Below are positions 54,801 through 64,000 of a stretch of 64,000 nucleotides of DNA, one piece after another. The notes under the pieces are model-generated. The model searched no databases. It saw nothing but the letters and a program-made list of their open reading frames with translations, and was not told the DNA's origin. The stretch comes from Heterotrichella gracilis (lineage: Eukaryota; Sar; Xanthophyceae; Tribonematales; Xanthonemataceae), in NCBI GenBank assembly GCA_032358255.1, contig JAULBX010024739.1, positions 1 to 64,000 on the forward strand, read 5' to 3'. A program made the position numbers and the translations under genes. Each line of letters opens with the position of its first letter. The first letter of the stretch is position 1.

Positions 54801-57800
54801 CCGACCAGCTGGCAACGCACCTACACCACCTGGCACCACTCCGCTGCCTGCTGCAGTTGGCCAGGTGCATGGTGGAGAACGGGGGTTTGAAGCTGGATGC
54901 GCACGTGGGTCAGCTGATGCCTGCGGTGGCTTCGGTGCTGCTGGCAAAGCAAGTGGTGCGTGAATGCGTGTGTGCGTGGAACCCTTGTCTAGGGTTTCGG
55001 GGGGACTCAGGCTGGGCGTGCAGTTGGGTCAGCTGATGCCTGCGGTGGCTTCGGTGCTCCTGGCCAAGCAAGTGGTGCGGAGCAGAGAGTGTGTGTGTCG
55101 GTAGACCCTGGCTTAGGGTTTCAAGTGGGCCGGTGCAGTGCCAAAGTTTGCCAGGGCTGGGGCTGGATTCGCCTGTGGGTCAGCTTACGCATGAACCCCA
55201 AATGAACCCTAACCAAAGCACTAATCCTGAAATCCTAAACCCTGCAGGGCGAGGACAGCGCTGACCACTAGGGCGTGCGCCAGGCCGCAACCTGATTCCT
55301 AAATATAAGGTCAACCCTGACGCTAAACCCTAATTTTGAACCCTAAACCCCACAGGGCGAGGATGGCGCCGACCACTGGGGCGTGCGCCAGGCCGCGGCG
55401 CAGCTCCTGGCCGCCACCTGTCGCCGCTGCAGCAGCCTGGACTCGGCCATGGTCCCGCGGGTGGCTCGCGTGCTGCTGGGGGCGCTGCTGGACAGGGCGA
55501 GGCCTCTCACCACACACTATGGTGCGAGGAGGGGTTGGTGGTGGGGTGGGGTAGGGACCCCATGGTAGGGTTTTGCGGCGGGCCCGGTGGTCGCGGGCGA
55601 GGGTAAGGGTGCATTTTGTGAGTTAATGTGGGCGCCACTGGACCGAAGGGGTCCGCTGTGACCCAGGCCGCATGGTTGGGCACACAAGGACGACTGCTCT
55701 TGAATCTTGCACTGCTTGAGCCTGCAATTGACCCTAGCAACCCTAACGAGGCACCCAAAACTCCCCCTTGTAACGCCAAAACACACCAAAGTATAGAAAG
55801 CCAGACCCCTTCTTTCTGCAGGTGCCCTTGCCGGTCTGACTGCCCTGGGCCACGATGCCGTGCGGCTGTACATCACACCAAATGCGCAGCAGTACCTTGC
55901 GCTGCTTGAGCCCGCCATGGACCCTAGCAACCCTAATGAGGCGCAGCGGGCGGAGGCGTGGAGGTGCTATGGCCTGCTGCTGCGCGCATGTGCGGGGGCC
56001 ATGTACGAGAGGATGCAGAACGGGTGCGTGCTGGTGGGGGAGAGGGTGTTGCAGGGCGTGGGTGGTGCCCTATATAACAGAATAACACAATAATGATGTA
56101 TCAGGCCAGCCGCAATGGTCTAAGTGCCCTATATGTGTCATGATCTGGTTGTGCCTGGGCTACTGTTGTATTGCGTTCGATCTCCCCTTTGGCAGCAAGG
56201 CAAGTTTACTATAAACACATGAATATCCACACATGATGTCAATAATATTACTTGATTTTTGCAGTAATTTATATTTACTGTGCAGGTACTTGGAGCACAT
56301 CGTGACCTTCCCATCAAGGGGGAAAACGCGACTACTGCCCGAGCTCCCAGAAACAGTAACCCTCCCAGAAACCCTAGCGGAACCCCAGGCACCCTCCCTT
56401 GACCTCCCCACAACCTCGCAAGGGTCCCTTCCTCCCCCGGCTGCCAACACCCACCCGGCTGGTGGTGGTGGTGGTGGTGGTGGTGGTGGCGCTACGCCCA
56501 TGGAAATCAACCTCCCCTCCAACACCCTCGCCCCCCTCCGCCCCCCTGGGGGGATTTTCAAGGGGCTCCCTGCCCTGCCATTGGCTGGTCCACAATCAGG
56601 AGGGCACAGCGGGACAGTGCCAGTGGCTGCGCCAGTGGCGGGTGGGGCCCCACCGCCCCCACCGATGGGTGTTCAAGTGGGGGGCGGGGGGACGCCCACA
56701 GCCACACCCACCACCACCACCGCCCATCCACAGCCGGCACCCCCCACCGTCCCCCACCCCCCCTCCGTCCCCCCAGCCCTGGCAGCCCTCGCCGGCCACC
56801 CCACCCCCAGCCTCCCAACCGTGCTCCAGCACCCCCAACCAGCCGCCACAGCACCCACCACCACCACCACAGCCCCCATCCTCGCCCCCCCCGGTGTTGC
56901 CACGTCAGCACAGCCACAGGCGGGGCCGCCAGGTGGCGCCGCCACGGCCGCCCCCAGTGCCACGTCAGCACAGGCATGGCCGCTAGGTGTCGCACCACCG
57001 GTGGGCGGTGGTGCGGGGGCGCTGGCGGCGCAGGCACTGCCGCCCTCGTCTTTGTTTCAAATTGGGGCCGTGCCCATGCAGGTCCCCAGCGGTGAGTCTG
57101 GAGATGTCACAAGTACTGTCATGTGGTTTATGACACAAAATGAGAAAATAATATTAGGTCCAAACTGGGGGCTCTAACGATGCAGTTACCCGCCAGTGCG
57201 TGTTGGGATTGCAATTTATCCAGGTTACTATTTTGAGTGCCCTGGTTCAAGCCAATGGCCACGTCCTTTGCCATACAACAGCTTCCAATTTTGGTCATGG
57301 CTGCGATTGTGATCTGATTGTCTATCAATTGAGTACAACCATGCATGTGGCTGACTATCTAACACGCCACTCCCCTGCGGCAGGCACTGGGGGAGCCAAC
57401 CAGGGGGTTGTTGTCATCGACGGCTCTGATGAAGGGGAGGAATCACAGGAGGAATCGGAGGAGGAATCTGACGATGAGTCAGAGGATGGGCAAGCGGGTG
57501 TGAAGGGACAGGTGGCGGCGCCAGGTAAGGCGCGGTGCCCTGGCTTTAGGGTTTTACATGCTTAACTAGGGGCTCCCCAGATGCATCACCCTTGTCGAGG
57601 GTCTCACACTGTGTGGGTGGCACCGACACCCCCTTGCACACCCACCACCATGGGGGGACATAGCTGCCAGGGGCGATGGCCATTTTAGTCCCGGGCGACA
57701 ATCACTGGGCACACACCTTGACCAAGACAAAACCATTTCTTTTTGGTCCAAACCTGTAGAAGGGTATGGTAGATCATTTCCTCCCTATTGTGTTGGCTAA

Positions 57801-58558
57801 TTCGCCACTTTTTCGTGCAGTGCTGTCTGTGGCCCAAATGCGCGCCCAGCTGCTTGCGCGCACCACCCGGGAGGCAACCGCTGCCAGCGTGCGTGCAGCT
57901 CTGAAGGACACGTGGCGGGATGACAGCGACCTGGGGCTGCAGGTGGGGCGGCTAGGGTTTAGGGTTCACCGACCAGTTTAGGGTTCCCTTGGAATGCGGC
58001 ATCGTCGCAGGGAGCACACAGGAGGGTATGGCACATTGTGGGACGCAGATGCATGACCATGCCGCTTGCCAGGATCTCGTTGGCAAATCGCCCCCACCCG
58101 CTAGTTGCCCAGAAAGCCACCACCCCTCCATTGCCCCAGTCCACCAGCTGACACTGCCATGTGCACCCTACGTGCTCCTAATGTGCACCCCCCATGTGAT
58201 AGCTCCTGGGACAAATGGCGGTATACACGCGTCCTATGCGCGTGGAGGCTCTCTCGGTGCTGCTTGGCACGACCTTTCCTGGTGCATTGCAGCAGGCGTC
58301 AACCCTAAAACCCTAAACACAAACCTTAATCCCACGCGTGTGTGCTGTGTGCAGGCTGAGGCCCTGTCTGTGCTCTTTGGCGAGGCGCGGCTATATTGCA
58401 GCAGGCGTCAACCCCAAACCCTAGACCCTGAACTCCAAACCCTAAACCCTAAACCTATGCGTGTGTGTGCTGTGCAGGTTGAGGCCCTGTCTGTGCTGTT
58501 TGGCGAGGCGCTGCTGCCCTACGTGCCTACGGGGCCAATCGCATATGTATTTCTGTGA
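51878..58558 (+). CDS. TAF6: TFIID/SAGA-type subunit TAF6
   Basis: Histone-fold subunit of the general transcription factor TFIID. Thirteen exons close in phase: 51878-52003, 52584-52670, 53005-53106, 53492-53702, 54032-54117, 54513-54636, 54762-54955, 55356-55521, 55822-56023, 56286-57091, 57384-57524, 57821-57942, 58478-58558; 815 residues. Histone fold at 3-68 (FIQPSSIQVAAQALHIPKLS and TTLTVDDVNNALRSRNVQP); then FSSGDPTAFVKASGHPDVYF; TAF6 HEAT domain from exon 5 to exon 9 (LSQELQTYYDR; DHWGVRQAAAQLLA; HYGALAGLTALGHDAVRLYI). Exon 10 is a 269-codon Pro/Thr/Ala-rich insert with a (GGT)n polyglycine. Exon 11 has VVVID followed by a run of acidic residues and Ser, a classical SUMO-interaction motif. 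The C-terminus, ALKDTWRDDSDLGLQVEALS and FGEALLPYVP, matches plant TAF6 ends. At least six exons have echoes. Confidence 0.95.
52700..52925 (+). repeat. Echoes of TAF6 exons 2 and 3
   Basis: GGTGGACGGCGTGAACAAGG at 52709 copies the exon 2 end at 52630. CAGCCTGCTTTCATGTTCTC at 52741 and CCCTTTGTGTTCTCACGCAG at 52896 are diverged copies of the start of exon 3 (53005 onward, CCCGCCTTTGCGTTTTCAAG). All lie in the intron between the two exons. Confidence 0.75.
53753..53796. repeat. Perfect 21-bp inverted repeat, 2-base loop
   Basis: Arms 53753-53773 and 53776-53796 are exactly complementary (CAGGGGTATACTAATATACT...), forming a 44-bp near-palindrome in intron 4 of TAF6. It is AT-rich in an otherwise GC-rich intron. 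Its arm length is the same as that of the hairpin at 42401-42451, but the sequences differ. Confidence 0.95.
54985..55295 (+). repeat. Echoes of TAF6 exon 7 (donor edge) and exon 8 (acceptor edge)
   Basis: 55008-55080 copies 54890-54960 almost exactly, including the donor region, with a weak third copy at about 55150-55190. 55241-55292 copies 55350-55402 with its acceptor; it now has an in-frame TAG where exon 8 has TGG. TTTAGGG-type and AAACCCTAAA-type pieces lie between them. Confidence 0.93.
55705..55756 (+). repeat. Echo of an internal part of TAF6 exon 9
   Basis: Copy of 55894-55945 (GCTTGAGCCYGCMATKGACC and then CTAGCAACCCTAAYGAGGC) in the upstream intron, about 189 bp from its source. 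Unlike most echoes the clear part is internal to the exon, with only weak similarity back to its edge. Confidence 0.88.
56461..56490 (+). repeat. (GGT)10 coding repeat in TAF6
   Basis: Encodes about ten consecutive glycines in the TAF6 Pro/Thr-rich insert; the frame is open on both sides. Confidence 0.95.
58225..58465 (+). repeat. Two echoes of the TAF6 terminal exon (acceptor edge)
   Basis: Units of about 115-120 bp: 58336-58391 is a close copy of 58458-58513, with acceptor GTGTGCAG and encoding AEALSVLFGEA; 58228-58275 is an older one (GTGGAGGCTCTCTCGGTGCTG). Each is followed by TTGCAGCAGGCGTCAACCC and CCCTAAA heptamers, so the whole unit was copied with its telomere-like spacer. Confidence 0.93.
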
Positions 58559-59282
58559 GGGGAGGAAACACACAGAGCTCCTGGAGGGGGTGTTAGTGCC
58601 ACATGACACACATTTGGTGGCATTTTCCGGGGACGGCATGTGCGCCATGATCATCCCAGGCCCCAACATGGACGGCTGAAGAGCTGCTTCGTTTGGCGGA
58701 AAGTTACTTGCAGTCTGGCATTGCACCTCAGGATGACTTTTGTGTGAGGGAGGGCGGAGCGCTGTTGCACCCCGGTGACCTTGCTCCAATCCGCCACAGG
58801 CGGGCCTAGGGCGCTGGTTGGTTGGTGAGATTCGGCATCAGTACTGTGAATTGTCCATGGAACATGGGCAGGCCCTATGTTATCGGGTGCTTGCTTCCTG
58901 TTAAGGGGGTATTGTTGGCATTGCAGTGCCTCGCTTGTCCCTCAGCCCCATGCGGGGCTGCTAATCCCAGCACCAACAATTGAAGCGGCATTTGTAACAC
59001 ATGAGAACTGCTACACCTCACAATGTCCAGCCAAGTTGTGTCTTGGTGGCCAGTCCCGATCAAGCCAGCTAGCATGTGCGATACAAGCTTGAACCCTCCT
59101 GATTTGGCGGGAAAGTTGACCAGTCAACATGCATGCATCGGGTGCATGCATATAAAAAACAACACTTCCTTTGCTGCGTCTTCTTCTTCCGGCATGTACA
59201 CCTACACTGCAATGCACATTACCAGGTCTCACTACTAGTATCTGCACGCCTGTTTTGGAGCTGTTACCGGTGTTGCAGCAGC
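58559..59282. other. Spacer between TAF6 and the small membrane protein gene
   Basis: No coding exon. A TGTAA near 58994 could be the TAF6 poly(A) signal, about 430 bases past the stop. GCATGCATCGGGTGCATGCA near 59130 is a short palindromic motif upstream of the next gene. Confidence 0.5.
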
Positions 59283-59802
59283 ATGGGCAACTCGGCCACA
59301 AAATCGGTGGCATCGCCTGACAGCACACCCACCACCGCGCCTCCACTCCTGGAGCCTCCCCCGCCGCCACCCACCACCGCTCGTTTCCCCAGGAAACATG
59401 AGGACCATGCGGTAGCGCTAGGTACCAAGGACGTGGAGGAGCAGAAGCGGGAGAAACAAGAAAGGGTACGCTCGCATCACCAAACGCATGCTAGATGCAT
59501 GGTGCATGCAGTGCACTTTGGCTGCACACGGGTGAAACTAGACTCCCAAGCTTTGATGCTGTTTGTACCTTGTATCAGAAACTACATCTGACCACCCTAG
59601 TGGAGCCATATTTACCGCCACCTGTAGTTTTTCCCGGACACTGTCCGGGATGGGCATGAACCCTTTTGTGGTTTGGCAGGTGGTGCAGTGGACGCTGGCG
59701 ACGCTGGTGGCGGGCAGACTACTGTTCCTGGCTTGGCGGAGGTATCGGGAACAGCGGCGGGCAGGCGGGGAGGACCATGGCGGCGACAACTCCCGCCAAT
59801 GA
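59283..59802 (+). CDS. Small N-myristoylation-motif, single-pass membrane protein
   Basis: Not recognised. Two exons, 59283-59465 and 59680-59802, joined in phase 0, give 101 residues. The N-terminus MGNSATKS has Gly2 and Thr6, the N-myristoyltransferase pattern. Then follow a Pro/Thr-rich linker and a charged helix (DVEEQKREKQER). Exon 2 gives one hydrophobic segment, VVQWTLATLVAGRLLFLAW, followed by a basic stretch RRYREQRR, so a membrane anchor with a positive inside flank. The acceptor at 59679 was preferred over one at about 59630 because only this one gives a membrane helix and an early stop. Real expression is not proved by sequence alone. Confidence 0.5.
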
Positions 59803-61015
59803 CCCTGGTGGCAGGGGGAGTGGGGGTTGGGGATTTGAGAGGGACCAAACTACAGCAGGGGGGGGGTTGGGTGGGGGGGGCGTGCTCAAGACAACTCCTG
59901 CTATTGACCGCCTTGCTATTCGACTTGGCTGGAGAATGGTGTGGTGTGGGTGGGTGGGGGAGGGAGGGCACCTGTAGCCGGTAAGGGGGGTGGGGCGGGG
60001 TGAGGATAGTTCCCACCATGATGCTTTGCTCACCACATATGGACACTGCAGGTCCATAGTTGGTGGATTAGGGCTAAGGGTCTTTGCTGCTAGGAGATGG
60101 GGTGGGAGTGGAGGTTAATGCAGGGCCAACGGAAAGTTGTGCAGCTCAACCGGCAGTTACTGTTGTGCCTTTGTGACGCTCGTTGACTGGATTCAGCTGC
60201 TGTCTAAACTTCACACGCTTGCACCGCGCTGGGTCGGCACCTGTCCTGTTTTGAAATATGCTATCCTATACCCTACAGCCTGTGTAGTATCCCAGCTGAA
60301 TTTAGCTTTTCACTGCAGTGGGTCAGCTGCACGTGATACATGGCCCTCCAATTGGTTTCCAACCAGTGGCGCAAGGGCAGTGGGAGGAGCGGTGGGCGCC
60401 GGCAGGAACCCTACTTAGTAGGGTTTGGGGATTTGGGTAGCAAACAAGTGGGACAGCTGTGAACGGGTTGCCGCTGGCGCAGGAGGCATCATGTGACCAT
60501 GGACCAATGCAGTGGGCAGGTGGATGGACCAGGTGTTGTATCCTGGGTATCCCTGGTGAGGCCCTCAAACCACCATGGGGTGTGAGCTGGTGTGAGTGGT
60601 TGAGGGTGACAACGTTATCTGTTAACAGAATAACAGAATAATGATGAAAAGCCCACCCGCAGTTGAGGGTGATAGGTGGCCAACTCCAGGCTGCTCCTGC
60701 GAGCTTGATCACCTGGTCACTCCTCTATCTGCATTACAAGTTCGCACAGCTGTGGACTACGGTAATCACAGGCTGGCGGGTCCTCTCGAGATGCCCTGGA
60801 AAAGTGCTATTGGGCAGGGATTGTGCCTGGATTTTGCCATTTTCGGCACGCAGGCAGAACAGCGTGAGATCCTGTCCCCTGATGATGGACCGTGCACTAT
60901 GAGACTAATTGCTGGCTTGCGTTATCTGCTAGTACTTGCTATCGCTGCGTTCCACTAGCTCGTCGTGACCTTCAATTCAGGTTTCAAATCCCCCAGCCCT
61001 GAACAACTGTTGGTG
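59803..61015. other. Spacer without recognised genes
   Basis: No conserved exon or named element. The motif TAACAGAATAACAGAATAAT at 60622 closely resembles TAACAGAATAACACAATAAT at 56076 in the TAF6 gene, the only other copy in the window. Confidence 0.5.
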
Positions 61016-63201
61016 ATGATGATGATGGCTTCGCATGCGCTGGCTGGCGTGGTGGTGGCCCTGTGCCTAGTTCAGGGGTCATGGGGGTACCACACCTGCG
61101 CCACCGGGAAGTGCGAGATGGACCACCAAATTCTGCCTCTGCCCAAGAGTAAGTTGACACCCGCGCACGCACTGCCCGATGTCGGTGATGGCATGCATTG
61201 CATGCGCGCTACTGACCCCCAATCAGAAGGCTAGCCTCCGAAAGGGGTGCTGGTATGAATTGAGGTGGAATGCTCCCTGGTGTTTAGATACAGCATCGTT
61301 ACCTACACACTGGAGAGGTTTAGTTGCGTTCAAACGCTCAAGCCCGGCACATGTCTAAGCCACCCTGTACGCACGCGGGCACACATGCGCATGCCAAACC
61401 TCTGAAGCCAGTGTGTGCGTACGCGCTTCCCGTCAACACACCAACGCGAATTGCTTGCCATTGCAACCACCAAAACAACCGCGGGCTTAGTTTCCGCCCC
61501 TCTTTTCGCCACACCCCTGTGCACCGTCATCCACCCACCAACCCCCTCACGAGAGGCCCGCTGACGCAGCCATCACCGAGGACTTCCAGTTCCAGATGAT
61601 GAACATCTACACCAACCGGCAGCGCGGGGCCCGCATCAACATATTCTGCAAGTTCCGGTACTACACCCCCGCCGTCTCCGCCGACTACACCACCGAGACC
61701 GGCACCTTTGACTACCAGGACGTGAAGAAGGTCATCCAGCAGTACGTTCCGGGAGATACCAAGAACGTGTCGAGGGTACGTCGTGGTAAATTAACTGGTC
61801 GGCTCCTCGCATATGCATGTTATCAAGTGGAAAAGGTAGATGCTAGTGGCTACAAGCTCGCGTGTGCGAAACCTTGCCCATTTGTGCCGCTTGGCCATGC
61901 ATTTTCAGGCTGTACAAGCAGAACTTGTACTGTGGTGAGGTACACTGTACATATCACTACAGCCCAGCAAACACCCTTGTAAGGCTGTGAATGCTGAGCA
62001 CAGTTCAAAGGTCTGTCCAAACTTTCCCAAAGCTGCTCCTCCTTCACTCTCCAGCCCACCAGCAGGGCCCACCTCCAACAAACCCTAAACCTTAATCGCC
62101 TGTGGACCAACCAGGCTGTAGTGATCCGTGGTGTACTATGCAGTGCATACGCCTTGACCACAATGCTGTGGGGTGTGACCTGTTGACCTGCAAACCACCT
62201 AGTTATCCATGTACTGCGTCCCCCAAAAGCGTTGCACATGCCACTGCATGCCTGATGCGGCATCTTTTAGCAAATGCTGTACAGATTTTTCCTTTTCCTC
62301 TCAACAGATACCCTGCAAGGATATCAATGCTGGGAGTTCCAGTAATTCGTATGGGGCAATTATGACACAGCAAGCTAGTGGGTTTGAGCAAGCTTGTTGT
62401 AAAAGCCTTACTTACAATTCACTTGGGAATGCGTTTACCCTCCCTGAACGCAGGACTCTTTCTGGGAGATCCTCAACCGCCAGCTGGTCATTGAGCTCTG
62501 GAAGAGCTTCCCCATCCGGGGCATATCAGTCATGATGCAGGTGGGCGCCGCAGCAATCGCATTAGTTGTGTATCACAGCACTGCTGACTCGTGCATGACA
62601 TGACATGTGCTGCATGTGCACTTTCAGCGTTCAGCGTTTACCAACGCCCAGTAAGTGCATCATGCCATGCATCATTGACTGCAAGCATCATGGCGTGCAG
62701 CATGCCGCAGGGCCTGCACGTGAGTGCACAGCATAGCGGCCATACGCCCATGCGCCATGCCCATGGACACCACCCAACCTACCCACATTGACCAGCCGCC
62801 ATCACGACCGACAACATCCCCTGGGGCCATCAGCTTCACCCGCACATGCAAACCGCCACCCACCATTATCACCACCAGTGCTGATCACCCACACATGTTA
62901 CTGACTCCCCCCCACCACCACCACCGCCCCCCCCCCCCCCTTCCAGGTCCAGGGCACCAGCTCCGGCGGCATCCGCGGCCACCGCGCATCCACCGTCACC
63001 ATCGGCGACATGGAGCCCTGGGGCGACATGCCAGCGCAGTTCCCGGGGTGCGACGGCCAGACGGCGGACGACGGCAACGCCGCCTGCCGCTTCGGGCCCA
63101 CCTGGGCCACCGGCGCAGCCAATGAGGCCACCCTGGCAAAGCAGGCCATAAAGAAGGCGGGGACGCACGACAAGCCAGCGATGTATGTCAAGTGCCAGTA
63201 G
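61016..63201 (+). CDS. Predicted secreted protein, function unknown
   Basis: Not recognised. Four exons close in phase: 61016-61148, 61570-61775, 62454-62540, 62947-63201; 226 residues. A signal peptide is clear: MMMMASHALAGVVVALCLVQ, then GSWG before YHTCATGKC. The mature part has at least six Cys, several in spaced pairs, consistent with disulfides outside the cytosol. Ordered blocks include TNRQRGARINIFCKFRYYTP, DYQDVKKVIQQYVPGDTKN, FWEILNRQLVIELWKSFPIR and a Gly/Asp-rich end with CDGQTADDGNAACRFGPTW. The first of four consecutive ATGs is taken as start. A stretch at 62306-62360 after a good acceptor was considered as an exon, but splicing past it keeps phase and leaves no stop. Possibly a cell-wall or extracellular-matrix protein; this is a guess. 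Confidence 0.68.
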
Positions 63202-64000
63202 GCCTCCCCTGGGGTTGGGGGGGGGCGCAAGTTATGGATACGGTTGGTCACCATGTCTCTTTCTAAGAGTCTCTGCCTGGGTGACAATCTGACTCCAAAT
63301 CCTTCCAGAGGTTTCACATTGAATGGGTAAATCACACTCAGTGGCAGTTGTTGTTACAGCGCATTGCGAACATATGTTGAAAAGCCAAATGGAAGAACAT
63401 TTAAGCCATCGTCCTTTTACAGCAGACTGCATGACACTTTCGAACGCCTTGCAATTGATGATGCGAATTGCCATTGATTCAGAACCCAATGCCATGATTC
63501 ACTAGTGACACCCACTGCCAGCACTTTTGAGCTGCTGCGCCTGGCAGTGCCAAATCTGAGGCTGCTCTATTCCTATGACTCATAACAGACATCACACTGT
63601 GATCTTGGGTGGGTGCACATGCCACAATGATTGGCCACGGGTGCAAAAATGCATGCATGGAAGTTCAAAAGTCTACTCTGTCAGACAAAGCGCAACCACC
63701 AGACTGGCAAGTATAAAAATTGGCAGCATGCCACCACGATTGTTGAATGTTGCGTGATTGTTCTGGTTGCAAATTCCAAAGCGCTGCGCTCGGAAAGAAG
63801 GATCAGCCTGAGATCTCAAACTGATGAACAATGCGCGATGCAGGCTGTGCATATGCAGCTGACGTGTTTGCGAACTTGGAAATTCAATGCTGAAACTAAT
63901 GCAGCCTACATCACCTAGGCACCGGAAGGGGCGCCCTATTCGTAACATTATTTGGAAAACTGTGCCACATATGCAAGTTACACTAATGTAGAAATGCGTA
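63202..64000. other. Right-edge spacer
   Basis: Presumed 3' UTR of the secreted-protein gene and intergenic DNA to the window edge. Base composition falls toward 45 percent GC, and I see no exon, repeat array or regulatory motif I can defend. Confidence 0.5.

Noticed and set aside
62306-62370. Candidate extra exon in the secreted-protein gene
   Set aside because: It has a fine acceptor, but inclusion gives no conserved sequence and no suitable donor; skipping keeps phase.

Overview
The window is nuclear DNA of a green alga, most likely a chlorophycean (volvocalean or Haematococcus-like). Three things point there. The plant-type [2Fe-2S] ferredoxin is closest in character to Chlamydomonas PetF. 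The genes are GC-rich and intron-dense with GT-AG introns. A TGTAA poly(A) signal follows the ferredoxin, and Arabidopsis-type telomere heptamers (CCCTAAA/TTTAGGG) are scattered through introns and spacers. The species is an inference.

I reconstructed eleven protein genes by translating exons and requiring that splice phase closes at every junction; one further gene is only partly resolved. From left to right: exocyst subunit SEC3 (-, 3' end off the left edge); branch-point-binding splicing factor SF1/BBP (-); ferredoxin petF (+), divergent from SF1; NAD kinase (+); a coiled-coil Gln-rich protein (-, upstream joins unresolved); a TOM1-like VHS-GAT ubiquitin/clathrin adaptor (-); an unrecognised Gln/Pro/His-rich protein (-); an F-box/leucine-rich protein (+); a protein with a ubiquitin-like C-terminal domain (-); decapping factor DCP1 (+); TFIID subunit TAF6 (+); a small myristoylation-motif membrane protein (+); a small secreted protein (+). 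These are housekeeping genes of trafficking (SEC3, TOL), RNA processing (SF1, DCP1), transcription (TAF6) and plastid redox supply. petF and NAD kinase are neighbours: the kinase makes the NADP+ that ferredoxin reduces through FNR.

The most unusual property is not a gene. Almost every gene is accompanied by short (about 30-110 bp), direct, diverged copies of pieces of its own exons, mostly exon edges with their splice site. They lie in the adjacent intron or just beyond the terminal exon, usually alternating with TTTAGGG-like heptamers. I call these exon echoes and count about thirty-five in the window. Some keep their reading frame with mostly synonymous or conservative changes, some keep usable-looking splice sites, and some carry stops. 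One array repeats the last codons and stop of a gene several times downstream of it.

A second notable item is a complete tRNA-derived SINE with a 13-bp target duplication. It sits 16 bp from the 3' splice site of the last intron of the ubiquitin-like gene, so its TTAC-repeat tail occupies the branch-point position. Two perfect 21-bp hairpins, a dispersed repeat family and several minisatellites complete the picture. I saw no tRNA or rRNA gene, CRISPR array, or LTR- or virus-type element.
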